A DNA stretch of 64,000 nt from Burkholderia dolosa (GCF_902499135.1 NZ_CABVPR010000006.1:1-64000); one strand, 5' to 3'. Numbered from the stretch's first letter, positions 49,436 through 58,163 are shown. Numbers and translations are program-made. Notes: generated by a model from the letters alone, not told the origin.

Positions 49436-50356
49436 TCACGCGGGTACCGCCGGGAATTGGTCATGCGTGCGGACGTCGAGCAGCCGGCCGGCGGCGCGCT
49501 TGCCGATGCGTTGCATCCACACGCCATCGGTGAATCGATGGAAGAGGGTCCCGCTCGCATCAATAACTTCGGGCGCCGGCGCCCACTCGCCCCATTGCTT
49601 GAACAGGAACGGCACGCCGGCGGCCGCGCACTGGTCACGCAGCGACCGGGCCCAATCAGGATGCATTGGGCGCGCGTGGGGGCCGCTTTCGCCGCCGACG
49701 ATCACCCAGTCGACACTACGCAGGCCGCGCGAGGGCGCGTCGACGATATTGCCGTTCATATCCGACCAGACGGCACCGCTCGACGTGAGATCGACGGGAC
49801 CTATCAGCGGCTCCATGGAGAGGAAGTGCACGCGCGCGGTCACCGCGAGCAGCTTCGGGATGTCGCGGTCCGCCTCGGTCTGATTGACGATCGTCGCGCC
49901 GAGCCAGACGTTGGGCCACGGCCACTCGCGGTCCGCGTCCATTAGAAATTCGATCGACGTCTGAATCATTTCGCGCGCGTTGCCGATACGTTTGGTCAGC
50001 AGCAGCCAATCGAGATGGGGCGTTCGTTTGATCAGCTCGAACAGGTCAGCGCGCCAGATCGGCGATACGGCGTTGTCGAACACGTCGGCGAGCGACGCGC
50101 AGAACACGCGCTGGCGTCGGCCGTGCGCGGCGAAGAACTCTGCGTGCGCGGCGTTCCACGCGAGCGGCTTCCGCCAGTTTGCTGACGATGTGCGGCGGCG
50201 CGGTGCCCCCGGACCCCAGTTCACTGCCGTGCCGCCTGCGAATCGCGCGTTACGCGTCTCGGCATAGCAGTGATCGCAGCCGGGACCGACCTTCTGGCAG
50301 CCTTCCCAGGGGTTGAAGGTGTGGTCGCACCATTCGATTTTGGTGTTCTCGCTCAT
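49436..50356 (-). CDS. DUF5131 family phage protein (Gp37/Gp68 type)
   Basis: A 306-aa protein starting MSENTKIEWCDHTFNPWEGC. Cysteines at 20, 27 and 30 form a C-x6-C-x2-C cluster (with another at 10), and the rest has RVFCASLADVFDN, LDWLLLTKRI, PNVWLGATIVNQTEADRDIP, HFLSMEPLIGPVDL and WVIVGGESGPHARPM. This is the phage Gp37/Gp68 family, a TIM-barrel-like, radical-SAM-resembling protein of unknown reaction. No three-Cys partner gene is seen next to it. Confidence 0.85.
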   Translation of the reverse strand: MSENTKIEWCDHTFNPWEGCQKVGPGCDHCYAETRNARFAGGTAVNWGPGAPRRRTSSANWRKPLAWNAAHAEFFAAHGRRQRVFCASLADVFDNAVSPIWRADLFELIKRTPHLDWLLLTKRIGNAREMIQTSIEFLMDADREWPWPNVWLGATIVNQTEADRDIPKLLAVTARVHFLSMEPLIGPVDLTSSGAVWSDMNGNIVDAPSRGLRSVDWVIVGGESGPHARPMHPDWARSLRDQCAAAGVPFLFKQWGEWAPAPEVIDASGTLFHRFTDGVWMQRIGKRAAGRLLDVRTHDQFPAVPA

Positions 50357-50391
50357 GCTAGGATTCCCAGGTCTCAAAAATGCGGTGAACA

Positions 50392-50601
50392 ATGCAGAAG
50401 AAGTTTGTGATGCGCGGCTACGAGATGAACTGTGAGCCGCGCGTGACCGAGGACGGCAAGTACGCCGCGCAGGTCGAGGTGACGAAGGTGGGTTTCAGCC
50501 GTGAGGCTGCATTCCGGAAGCTCGGTGAGTTCAACACCGAGGCCGAGGCCGTCGCCTACGCGAAGCAGTTCTCGGAAGAGTGGCTGAGCCGGTACGGCTG
50601 A
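50392..50601 (+). CDS. Small hypothetical protein on the opposite strand
   Basis: A 69-aa basic-acidic protein, MQKKFVMRGYEMNCEPRVTED then GKYAAQVEVTKVGFSREAAFRKLG and AVAYAKQFSEEWLSRYG. It looks like a compact beta-beta-alpha fold and has a GGTGA site. No family is recognised. It lies divergent from the DUF5131 gene (36 bp between starts). Confidence 0.6.
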   Translation: MQKKFVMRGYEMNCEPRVTEDGKYAAQVEVTKVGFSREAAFRKLGEFNTEAEAVAYAKQFSEEWLSRYG

Positions 50602-50603
50602 GA

Positions 50604-50975
50604 TCAGCGGCCGGTTGCTGATCGGGCGGCGTCGACGGCTGCGTCAAGCGATTCGCCGCGGAGGACATAGTCGACTTCCCATCGGCAATCGAGCTCGTCG
50701 TACCTATGCGTGGCGACAGCCTGACGGCTTAACCAGCGATACCGCGCTGCGCAGACCTTGTCGTCGTCCGTCACCTCGGCGCGCGGCTCCGGCCCGGTGA
50801 TGTTCTCGCGCACGATCGCATAAACTTCGGTCGCGAACTGGCGGAATGACGCATGCATCTCCGGCGGGAAATCGGCGACCGGTGGCGGCACAAGTCCTGT
50901 GAGCTTGCCAATAAACCGCGCGCATACTTCGATCAGTACTGGATTGAGATCATCGGGCAACGTGTTATTCGGCAT
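50604..50975 (-). CDS. Hypothetical phage protein
   Basis: A 123-aa protein with start MPNNTLPDDLNPVLIEVCAR, chosen for AAGGAG upstream. It contains EVYAIVRENITGPEPRAEVTDDDK and CAARYRWLSRQAVATHRYDELDCRWEVDY in pieces. The RYRWLR-type motif occurs in many phage early proteins of unknown role. It overlaps the next upstream gene by 11 bases. Confidence 0.6.
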   Translation of the reverse strand: MPNNTLPDDLNPVLIEVCARFIGKLTGLVPPPVADFPPEMHASFRQFATEVYAIVRENITGPEPRAEVTDDDKVCAARYRWLSRQAVATHRYDELDCRWEVDYVLRGESLDAAVDAARSATGR

Positions 50976-52281
50976 GGTTGGCTCCTTGGAGAAGGGCGCG
51001 CAATTGCTTTGCGGCTGTATATGCGTATCGGTTACTGACGTTTTCTTCCAACCAGCGTGCGGCATATTCAATTGCTTCGCGCTGCTCGTCCGTCAGCCCC
51101 TCCCGAGCGTCTGCCTGCCCGGTAGGCTGCGGGGCGTCGAACAAATCGCGCACTTCGATGACGCCTGCGTAATCCGGCTTTCGCAATTCGTCGGCATGCA
51201 CCTTCGACGCGCAGCGGTGCCAGTCGGCCGGCACGTCGCGAGAGATCATGCGGAAGTCCCACGCCACCGGTTCCGCCGCCTGCGCGGGGCCGATCTTGCC
51301 GAGAGCGATCGAATAGTTCTCAGCCAGTCGCGCGCCTGGTGCGCCGGCATGCTCGATCATGTCGCGCTTCTTCGCGTCGGAGATGCAGTCGCGCGGATCG
51401 TCAATGCGCATCCATGCGACAGCCGCCCCTTCCGCCCCCGTCTCGTTGGCAGAGGCGCGGGCGCACGCATCGCCATAAGCGCCATAGATGTGGCGAACGT
51501 CAGAGGAAAGATCCTTGATGCAGCCAAGCAGATAGCTCCATGCGAAACCAGTGCGCTTGCCGTCCCGAGTGCCGGGCCACACGATTCCGAGTGCTTCGGC
51601 AACCTTCCGGCGCGTTTCGTAGTCGTCCGTCTCGTTGGCAGATGCGGCGCGGCGGATAGGTGCGCCTGCGTCGATTGCGGTGAGCACATCCTCCAGAGCG
51701 GTGTTGTAACCGAGCCGATATTGCGATTCGGGCTCGTGGGTCGGACCCGGTTCGTCCTTCGGCCATGCCTCGAACATACCGAGCACGCGCTCGACTAACG
51801 CCGCCCGCTCGCCCGCCGGTGCGGGTGCGGCATTCCCCTGCGGTGCGATGATGGCGTTGGAGTTCTCCAGCGCGGCCGATACTGCTTCGCGAATGCCGGG
51901 CGCATCGTCCGCAAGCCGGGCCACTTCGTCCGTGAATTCCTCGGTCAGCCCGTCGTACGGAATCGGCACTGCTGCGGGCCGCTCGACAGGGGCCGAGGCG
52001 ATGATGCTGCGCACGAACGCGACGCGCGCATCACCAACGTCTTCACATTCGGATGCGGCGATCGACGCCTTTTCGTACGCTTCCAGTGCCGCTGCAACAG
52101 TCAGCGCATCAGCGCTCCGAACTTTCGAACTCGTCCCATTGCTGCAGTCGACGCGCGCGCCGACAATGGTTTCAGCGGCCGGGTCGGCAGTGCATGTGTC
52201 AACCTTCGGGACCGGTCGCTGATGTACTGCCTCGCTCGCCTGTTCGGGAGCGGGGCTCTTTTCGTTGTGGGTGGTTGTCAT
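50965..52281 (-). CDS. Hypothetical phage protein with duplicated ASANET module
   Basis: A 438-aa protein, Ala/Asp/Glu-rich and without membrane or signal segments. It has two copies of an ASANET peptide about 63 residues apart (ASANETDDYETRR and ASANETGAEGAAVA), and the same 16-nt DNA sequence occurs at 51438-51453 and 51627-51642. The C-terminus has GLTDEQREAIEYAARWLEENVS. No catalytic motif is recognised. It probably has a modular, mosaic origin. It overlaps the 264-aa gene upstream by four bases. Confidence 0.62.
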   Translation of the reverse strand: MTTTHNEKSPAPEQASEAVHQRPVPKVDTCTADPAAETIVGARVDCSNGTSSKVRSADALTVAAALEAYEKASIAASECEDVGDARVAFVRSIIASAPVERPAAVPIPYDGLTEEFTDEVARLADDAPGIREAVSAALENSNAIIAPQGNAAPAPAGERAALVERVLGMFEAWPKDEPGPTHEPESQYRLGYNTALEDVLTAIDAGAPIRRAASANETDDYETRRKVAEALGIVWPGTRDGKRTGFAWSYLLGCIKDLSSDVRHIYGAYGDACARASANETGAEGAAVAWMRIDDPRDCISDAKKRDMIEHAGAPGARLAENYSIALGKIGPAQAAEPVAWDFRMISRDVPADWHRCASKVHADELRKPDYAGVIEVRDLFDAPQPTGQADAREGLTDEQREAIEYAARWLEENVSNRYAYTAAKQLRALLQGANHAE

Positions 52282-53072
52282 GCAGCCCTCCGTCGTTCAT
52301 GTGCAGGCCGGCGTGCGCCGGGGAACTGCGGCTCGATGGGATATTCGGGGCGCGCGATCACGTTCGCGATGAGCTTCTTCCAGTTCGCCCTCGTATTGAG
52401 CAGCGCAGGGCCATCGGGTCCGTCGAGCCGATCCGCAGGCGTCGTCATGACCGTCAGCGGATCTATCACGTCGACTGGTACGGCGATGTTTGCGCAGCCG
52501 CTGTTGTAGTATCCGAGCTTCGTGCGCACCGCTTCGCCTTTGTACTTGCCCGCGCGCGTTGTCCTGAAGCAATAACCGCTGTCGTCGGGACACCACAACG
52601 TGATGAACTTGTTTTCGCGCATCGTGTGGTGCACGCTGATGACGTAGTAGTCGCGCGGCGTGTCGCTGGGCCACGGGGGCGGCGCCATGATTGGCAGCTC
52701 GAACGCGGTGGCGCGGAGTGCTGCAGCGGCCTCGCGGTCATAGCCCCATACGTTGTCCTCGGAGTTGCCACCCATGTACGGCGGCGCGATCACGCCGCGG
52801 GGTAGCTGCCACCCAGTCCTGATGTAGTCGCGCATGCGTTCGACCAGGCTGCGCAGCGTGCCGCCTTGCGTGAAGCCGCGCCAGCGCCCTTTGTCGTGCG
52901 TGTACACGCGCTTCTGCGTGTAGTCGTCGACGAACCAGACGCGGCCACGTGAATCGAGCTCGAACCGGGCGTATTGGTCATGCTTTGCGTTGTAGAAGAA
53001 GCGCCGTCCGTGCGACCCAATCGCCCTGAGCAATTGGTTGGCATGTTCGGCGCGTTCCGCCTTCGTGGTCAT
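52278..53072 (-). CDS. Hypothetical phage protein
   Basis: A 264-aa protein. It has FFYNAKHDQYARFELDSRGRVWFVDDY, VYTHDKGRWRGFTQGGTLRS and LITLWCPDDSGYCFRTTRAGKYKGEAVR-like stretches with several conserved aromatic residues and a Cys pair. I recognise no family. It may bind nucleic acid, but only position between methyltransferase and unknown genes suggests this. Its start lies 18 bp after the methyltransferase stop. Confidence 0.6.
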   Translation of the reverse strand: MTTKAERAEHANQLLRAIGSHGRRFFYNAKHDQYARFELDSRGRVWFVDDYTQKRVYTHDKGRWRGFTQGGTLRSLVERMRDYIRTGWQLPRGVIAPPYMGGNSEDNVWGYDREAAAALRATAFELPIMAPPPWPSDTPRDYYVISVHHTMRENKFITLWCPDDSGYCFRTTRAGKYKGEAVRTKLGYYNSGCANIAVPVDVIDPLTVMTTPADRLDGPDGPALLNTRANWKKLIANVIARPEYPIEPQFPGARRPAHERRRAA

Positions 53073-53090
53073 GGTGTGATCCTCAGATGG

Positions 53091-54125
53091 TCACGCGAGC
53101 GCGAGGCCCAGTTGCCGCAGGCGATCGCGCTGCAGCGGTTCGTAGTTGGGATTCAGTTCGCAGCCGATGAAGCGGCGGCCGAGCCGCTGCGCGACCTGTC
53201 CGGTCGTGCCGCTGCCGAAGAACGGATCGAACACGACGTCGCCCGGCCGGCTGCCGGCGAGCACGCAGGGCTCGACGAGCGCTTCGGGGAAGGTCGCGAA
53301 GTGAGCGCCGCTGTACGACTGCGTCGGGATCGTCCAGACGGACCGGCGATTGCGCTCCGTCGGCATGATTGCCATCGCTTCGTCGAAGCTCGCATTCGTC
53401 TTCGTGCCGGACGCATCGTGAGCCAGCTTGCGGCCGACGGCCTTCATGTTGCCGTTCGTCTTTGCGCCACCATTCGCGCGGGCGCTCCCGATCTGCGCCT
53501 GAACGTTCTGCGACAGGCGCGCGTGTGTGTTCGCGCTGACCGGTTCGAGGATCGCGTCCTGATCGAAGTAGTAGCGCTCGCTTTTGCTGAGCAAGAACAG
53601 GTACTCGTGCGCTTTCGTGCACCGGTCGCGCACACTCTCCGGCATGGGGTTCGGCTTGTGCCAGATGATGTCCTGCCGCAGATACCAGCCGGCTTCCTGC
53701 AGCGCGAACGCGAGGCGCCACGGCTGCCCGACCAGATCCTTTGGCTTCAAACCATCAGGAACTTTCATTCCGCGGCCGCCAGCGGCCTGCGCCTGATTCG
53801 TGGCATCGCCGTTCATCAGCGTGGAAGCGACCTGATACGTGCGATTCGCAGCGTAGCTGTCGCCCATGTTCAGCCAGAGCGTGCCATCGTCGGCCAGCAA
53901 CTGGCGCGCGAGATCGAACACGCCGACCAGCGTGTCGATGAACTCGCGCAGCGTCGGCTCCTGGCCGATCTCGCGATGCTTGTCCGGATGGCCCTCGGGC
54001 AGATACGAGCGCAGGCCCCAGTACGGCGGCGACGTCACGATCGTCTGCACGCGCACGCCGTCGGCGATCATCGCGCGCATCAGGTCGCGGCAGTCGCCGC
54101 GGTGGGAGTGGTTGAGCCAGGTCAT
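53091..54125 (-). CDS. DNA methyltransferase, N4-cytosine/N6-adenine type
   Basis: A 344-aa methyltransferase of the beta-class type (N6/N4 MTase). The catalytic motif IV is TSPPYWGL near residue 32, followed later by motif I as VVFDPFFGSGTTGQVA near residue 300. The region between (about 100-270) is the target recognition part with WYLRQDIIWHKPNPMPES. The order IV-before-I is beta class. SPPY favours N4-cytosine or N6-adenine. No restriction gene is adjacent, so it is an orphan phage methylase. Its start overlaps the stop of the C5 methylase (ATGA). Confidence 0.9.
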   Translation of the reverse strand: MTWLNHSHRGDCRDLMRAMIADGVRVQTIVTSPPYWGLRSYLPEGHPDKHREIGQEPTLREFIDTLVGVFDLARQLLADDGTLWLNMGDSYAANRTYQVASTLMNGDATNQAQAAGGRGMKVPDGLKPKDLVGQPWRLAFALQEAGWYLRQDIIWHKPNPMPESVRDRCTKAHEYLFLLSKSERYYFDQDAILEPVSANTHARLSQNVQAQIGSARANGGAKTNGNMKAVGRKLAHDASGTKTNASFDEAMAIMPTERNRRSVWTIPTQSYSGAHFATFPEALVEPCVLAGSRPGDVVFDPFFGSGTTGQVAQRLGRRFIGCELNPNYEPLQRDRLRQLGLALA

Positions 54126-56131
54126 GCAGCGACACCTGCGATCAATTGTTCATGCGCGAAATTCGCTCGGATCAGTGCCGTCGCGACGTCCGGGCACACG
54201 CTGTTGCCGATCATGCGCACCTGCGCCGACTTCGACAGGGGTTTGCCGTTCACGACCGGGTCGAGCACGTAGCTGTCCGGGAAGCCCTGCGCGCGCGCGA
54301 GCTCGCGCGGCGTGAGCATGCGCATGCCGATGTCGACGATCGCGTAGTCCTCGCCGTGGATCGTGACGAGGCCGAAGCGGTCGTGCGTCGGTACGGTATG
54401 CAGCGGCTCGCGCAGCTCGACGCCATCCTTCTCGTTGCCGTAGTACTTGATCAAGAACGCGCGGACCTCGGCGTGATGGGTGCCGCCAGCGCTGATCGTG
54501 TGCAGCGGCTCGTCGACCGGCGCACCGTGGCGGCAGGTGCCGCGCAGCTTGACCAGGTGCGACACCGCGACCGTCGTATCGGCTTTGCTGGTGAGCGTCG
54601 CCGTCGGTTCGCTGGCATCACGCGGGCGAGATTGCCCAGCGCGGCCGCCACAGCCGACCAGCTGCGCCGTCACTAAGTGATGATGGTCCTGCGTCGTGAT
54701 CGTGCTGATCGCCGCATCGACCGATGAGCCCGGTGATTCATGGCCGCCGTAGTGCTTCGCGAGGAATGCGGCAACGACCTGTTGCTGCCCGCCGCTGGAC
54801 GTGATGGTGCTGATGGGCGACTCCGCCGAGCGCCCGGCTTTGACGCCGACACGTTCCTTGTTGTGCTGTGCAAGAAAGGCTGCAACGACAGCATGTTTCG
54901 CTCCACCGGCTACGATCGTGCCGACAGGCTTTTCAAGGCCCGGCACGCGCGGTGCCTGTCCCGGTCGCTCGCCGTAGCCGGTCTGGATCAGCGTCGCGGC
55001 GACGACGCCCATGGCGTGCGCCGCTCCAGCCGGCCGCGCGCAGTCACCGCCGGCCGTCACGGTGTGCAATGGCGTGTCGGCTGCACTGCCGACGCTGTTT
55101 GCGCGGAACTTCGTGATGTGCGCAGCGACGAGCGCCTGCTCGCCGCGATTCGCTCCGGTGACGGTCGCGAGCGGGGCGTCGATGCTGGCGGCGCGGTCGG
55201 CGCCGTGATGCGTGAGGTGGATCACGAATGGATCCGCATTGTTCACGACGAACTTCATGATGCCGCGCGCGATACGGCGCAGCGTCGCGTCCTTCAGCGG
55301 ACGCTCGCGCTCGAAGATCGACGGGCAGGGGATCGACCAGTCGATGCAGTCGGCTGCGGTGCGCCACGGCTGCAGAGCGCCGGCGAGCACGGCAGCGCTC
55401 TTCGGGTCGCCGTGCGTCGGCGTCGGCCAGACGATCGGCAGCCCATCGCGGCGCGCGATGATGAATAGCCGCTTCCGGATCGTCGGTGCGCCATAGTCGC
55501 ACGCGCGCAGCACGCGATAGTCCACGGTATATCCGAGGCCCGCCGACAGTCGACCCGCTTCGGGGCCATCGATTGCGTACCCGAGAGCTTCACATGCCTC
55601 AGCCAGCGCCGGATGGTCGCGCCGAACGCCCGTGGTCAGCATTCCAATGAACGCGCGGAAGGTCTCGCCCTTCTTCTCCGGATCGGGGATGTGCTTGCCG
55701 GAGCCAATCTCGATCACATCGGCCCACGTCGTGAACTCTTCGACGTTCTCGAGCATCATCGCGCGCGGATGGGTTTCGATGCCCCAGCGCAGCGCGATCC
55801 ACGCGAGCCCGCGGATCTTCTTGGACACCGGCTTGCCGCCCTTCGCCTTGCTGAAGTGCTTGCAGTCCGGCGACAGCCAGACGAGGCCGACAGGCTGGTT
55901 TCCCGTAATCTCGATCGGGTCCACGTCGAACACGCTCTCGCAATAGTGCTTCGTGCGTGGGTGGTTCGCCGCGTGCATCGCGAGCGCTTCGGGATCGTGG
56001 TTGATCGCGATATCGACCGGCCGCCCGAACGCGCGCTCGAGGCCAGTGCTGGCACCGCCGCCTCCGGCGAAGTTGTCGACGATCAATTCACTGCCGAGGT
56101 CGAGCGGCAGGGTCATCAGGTCACGCTTCAC
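54122..56131 (-). CDS. C5-cytosine DNA methyltransferase with repeat-rich target region
   Basis: A 669-aa cytosine-5 methylase. Motif I FAGGGG is at 21-26, motif IV SPDCKHFS at 87-94 (catalytic Cys90; the usual Pro-Cys is Asp-Cys here), motif VI ENVEE at 128-132, motif VIII RKRLF at 219-223, and C-terminal GFPDSY (616-621) and GNSV (642-645). Between about 315 and 591, where the target recognition domain sits, are about eight units of 33-48 residues with consensus EPLxTIT.GG..H..V.AFL, starting near 319, 353, 401, 438, 473, 508, 541 and 575. Most C5 methylases are 320-450 residues; the surplus is this array. Confidence 0.92.
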   Translation of the reverse strand: MKRDLMTLPLDLGSELIVDNFAGGGGASTGLERAFGRPVDIAINHDPEALAMHAANHPRTKHYCESVFDVDPIEITGNQPVGLVWLSPDCKHFSKAKGGKPVSKKIRGLAWIALRWGIETHPRAMMLENVEEFTTWADVIEIGSGKHIPDPEKKGETFRAFIGMLTTGVRRDHPALAEACEALGYAIDGPEAGRLSAGLGYTVDYRVLRACDYGAPTIRKRLFIIARRDGLPIVWPTPTHGDPKSAAVLAGALQPWRTAADCIDWSIPCPSIFERERPLKDATLRRIARGIMKFVVNNADPFVIHLTHHGADRAASIDAPLATVTGANRGEQALVAAHITKFRANSVGSAADTPLHTVTAGGDCARPAGAAHAMGVVAATLIQTGYGERPGQAPRVPGLEKPVGTIVAGGAKHAVVAAFLAQHNKERVGVKAGRSAESPISTITSSGGQQQVVAAFLAKHYGGHESPGSSVDAAISTITTQDHHHLVTAQLVGCGGRAGQSRPRDASEPTATLTSKADTTVAVSHLVKLRGTCRHGAPVDEPLHTISAGGTHHAEVRAFLIKYYGNEKDGVELREPLHTVPTHDRFGLVTIHGEDYAIVDIGMRMLTPRELARAQGFPDSYVLDPVVNGKPLSKSAQVRMIGNSVCPDVATALIRANFAHEQLIAGVAA

Positions 56132-56360
56132 GCGAGATCTCCGTTTGATGGTCAGGCTTCAGGGGTGAGTGCTCGGCTCGCATATGGCAGCGTTGGGTAG
56201 CATGAAGGCCGCTGCGCTGCAGACCTATTCAATGTGCGACGGCGCCAACCCGTCACTCCGAGCACCCACCGTTGAAGCCGGTGAGAAAAACGCGGTGAGA
56301 CTTCCGCGGCAGAGTGCCGCGCGCTACTAGGAAGCGCGCGGCCGGCCATGTGGGATTCGC
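56132..56360. other. Intergenic region in the phage early cluster
   Basis: A 229-bp gap with a stem-loop CCGCGCGC / GCGCGCGG (56318-56342) and no convincing ORF; the frame covering it on the minus strand reads as a shadow. It may hold a promoter for the methylase pair. Nothing firmer is seen. Confidence 0.4.
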
Positions 56361-57185
56361 TTATTCGGGAGAGCCGAGCAGGATCTTCGTCTCGGTCTGC
56401 GCTTCGATGTCCGACCAGATCGCGCGGAACGCATCTTCCAGCACCTTGTGCGGGCGGATCAGCTCGTACCAGATCGTCAGGCCGCCATCCTTCACGCGAT
56501 ACTTCAGGCGCGCGGCGAGCTGGTACTTTGCGCCGTTCTCGAAGACCGGAATCTCGAGCGCGATTTCGGTCGGCATCTTCACCTTGTTTCCGGTCGCGTT
56601 CACGTCCTCGCGCCACACGAAATCGACACTGCCGTCCTGCAGGCGCGTTGCCGACACGAAGTTACCGCCCTTGCTCGCCTCGAAGTTCAGCGCGATCGAC
56701 AACATGTCACTGCCTGACGGGTTGACGATGTCCGGCAGGTTGTCTTCGATCAACTCCGCGAATTCGAGCTGCGTCGTCGGCTTGCGGTCACGGGCCGTCC
56801 AGGTCTTCCACTCGCGCGACGCGGGCACGGCGAACTGCACGCGGTACTCGCGCCAGTTCGCACCGCCGTTGTCGAGCTGGTCGCTCGCCGGGAAGTGGTC
56901 ATCGATCACGCCGAGGATGTGCGCCGGGTCGAGCGACGCGTAGATCAGGCTGTTGCCCGTCTTCTGCCGATTGAAGTAGGCGATAAAGCTGGCAGCATCG
57001 CGAACCTTCACGGTGCCGCGCACCCGATTCGGGAACGTCTCGCGTTCGTCCAGCGTGCGCACCTCGTAGCCAGTCGGCACAACGACGAACGGCAGGCCGT
57101 CGGCAAGCGGAGACTTCTGTGGGCCAGCGAGTGCGGTGCCGGCGTTGAGGGCGGCGCTGATATCGGGGGCGTCGTGTTCGAGCAT
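56361..57185 (-). CDS. DUF2303 family protein (YfdQ type)
   Basis: A 274-aa phage protein. It has PFVVVPTGYEVRTLDE, VKVRDAASFIAYFNRQKTGNSLIYA in parts, TTQLEFAELIEDNLPDI and MLSIALNFEASKGGNFVSATR, the DUF2303 signature, found in many Burkholderia and enterobacterial prophages next to recombination genes. The activity is unknown; genome neighbourhood often links it to RecT/exonuclease modules. The gene ends before the gap at 56360. Confidence 0.88.
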   Translation of the reverse strand: MLEHDAPDISAALNAGTALAGPQKSPLADGLPFVVVPTGYEVRTLDERETFPNRVRGTVKVRDAASFIAYFNRQKTGNSLIYASLDPAHILGVIDDHFPASDQLDNGGANWREYRVQFAVPASREWKTWTARDRKPTTQLEFAELIEDNLPDIVNPSGSDMLSIALNFEASKGGNFVSATRLQDGSVDFVWREDVNATGNKVKMPTEIALEIPVFENGAKYQLAARLKYRVKDGGLTIWYELIRPHKVLEDAFRAIWSDIEAQTETKILLGSPE

Positions 57186-57217
57186 GTGATTCTCCTGGTG
57201 GGGTGGTTGTTGCGGCG

Positions 57218-57541
57218 TTACCGGCCGGTGCCGGTGTCAGCGAGCTGAATGCCCGGAAGATCGGGCTGTCGCTCGCTGTTCCGAGAGAGGTTGTTTTCGA
57301 CGGTCGGGAAGAACACCTCGGCGGCACGCTTCTCCTTCGGAAGCGTGGTCGAAACTTCGCCCGACACCTCGAGCGCATCGGCGACTTTCGCGAACGGCTT
57401 GATCTCGATCGTCACGCTGATCTTCCCGGGCTTGCCGGTGTCGCGGACGAGCGCGACGAGCTGGTTGAGCTGCTCGGTTGCTTCCTCGACGAGCATGCCT
57501 CCGCGGATGTCGACGAGCGTCGACGTGTAGGACTTCATCAT
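57218..57541 (-). CDS. Hypothetical phage protein
   Basis: A 107-aa protein starting MMKSYTSTLVDIRGGML, with AGGAG upstream. It contains VEEATEQLNQLVALVRDTGKPGKISVTIEIKPFAK in pieces, a pattern I have seen in phage proteins placed next to DUF2303, then a polar tail. No enzymatic motif. It is separated from DUF2303 by 32 bp, so the two are likely co-transcribed. Confidence 0.68.
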   Translation of the reverse strand: MMKSYTSTLVDIRGGMLVEEATEQLNQLVALVRDTGKPGKISVTIEIKPFAKVADALEVSGEVSTTLPKEKRAAEVFFPTVENNLSRNSERQPDLPGIQLADTGTGR

Positions 57542-57603
57542 GGGGGCTCCTATGGGTCAGCCGTTGTCGGTAGCGGCGCGGGACTTCGCGTCGCGGAAAA
57601 GAG

Positions 57604-57632
57604 AAAGGACGCCGAGAAGTTCGGCGCCCTTT
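57604..57632 (-). terminator. Probable terminator in the phage early cluster
   Basis: AAAGGACGCCGA / TCGGCGCCCTTT, one mismatch, loop GAAGT. It lies between the 160-aa and 107-aa genes, so expression to the right and left may differ. Confidence 0.6.
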
Positions 57633-57680
57633 GAATACCGCGCGGACCGAGGCACGCCGCGCGGGGTGAGGCTCTGTTGC

Positions 57681-58163
57681 TCAGCGAGGCATTCGCTGCG
57701 GCTCGGCGTGGCCGCGAGCGGCACGCTTCCACCATTGGTCGTCTGCGCCGGGCTTGTGGGCGGTGTACACGCGGCCCAACTGGCCCTTGTCGCGCAGAAA
57801 ACCCCATTCCTTCGTGCGTCGCGCGCGGTGCGCGAAGATCGTCCAGCACTCGTGCACGCCGAGGTCGCGCGGCAGGATCACGCGATGGAACGAGTCTCCG
57901 ATCAGTGCGTTGAACCAGCGAACGATCTTCGTGCCGGCGCGAGTCTGCTCGTAGTACCAGCCGGAGAGGATCAGCGAGAGGGCCCACGGCCACGGGTGAT
58001 CGTGCAGACCGCGATCGGGATCGCTGTCGACGAAGCGGTGCAGGTAGACGCGTACGCCGAAGAGCGTGAACAGGTAGTAGCGCTCGAGGTAGGGCCGGCC
58101 GGCGTCGCTGATGATTCGGCACGGCAGGCGGCCGCTGATGAAGAACAGAATGGTGCGCAGCAT
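57681..58163 (-). CDS. Hypothetical phage protein, cupin-like core
   Basis: A 160-aa protein. It starts MLRTILFFISGRLPC and has YYLFTLFGVRVYLHRFVDSDPDRGLHDHPWPWALSLIL in parts, then GDSFHRVILP and ECWTIFAHRARRTKEWGF. His residues spaced as in HDHPW...H suggest a cupin-type metal site, as in small phage cupin-like proteins; unproven. No family name assigned. Confidence 0.62.
   Translation of the reverse strand: MLRTILFFISGRLPCRIISDAGRPYLERYYLFTLFGVRVYLHRFVDSDPDRGLHDHPWPWALSLILSGWYYEQTRAGTKIVRWFNALIGDSFHRVILPRDLGVHECWTIFAHRARRTKEWGFLRDKGQLGRVYTAHKPGADDQWWKRAARGHAEPQRMPR

Noticed and set aside
49062-49439. 125-codon minus-strand frame opposite the small plus-strand phage gene
   Set aside because: The plus-strand frame has a ribosome site, balanced composition and acidic/aromatic content of a real protein; the minus frame is Arg-rich.
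56152-56616. 154-codon minus-strand frame in the phage gap
   Set aside because: It overlaps the DUF2303 gene in another frame and shows shadow-type composition.
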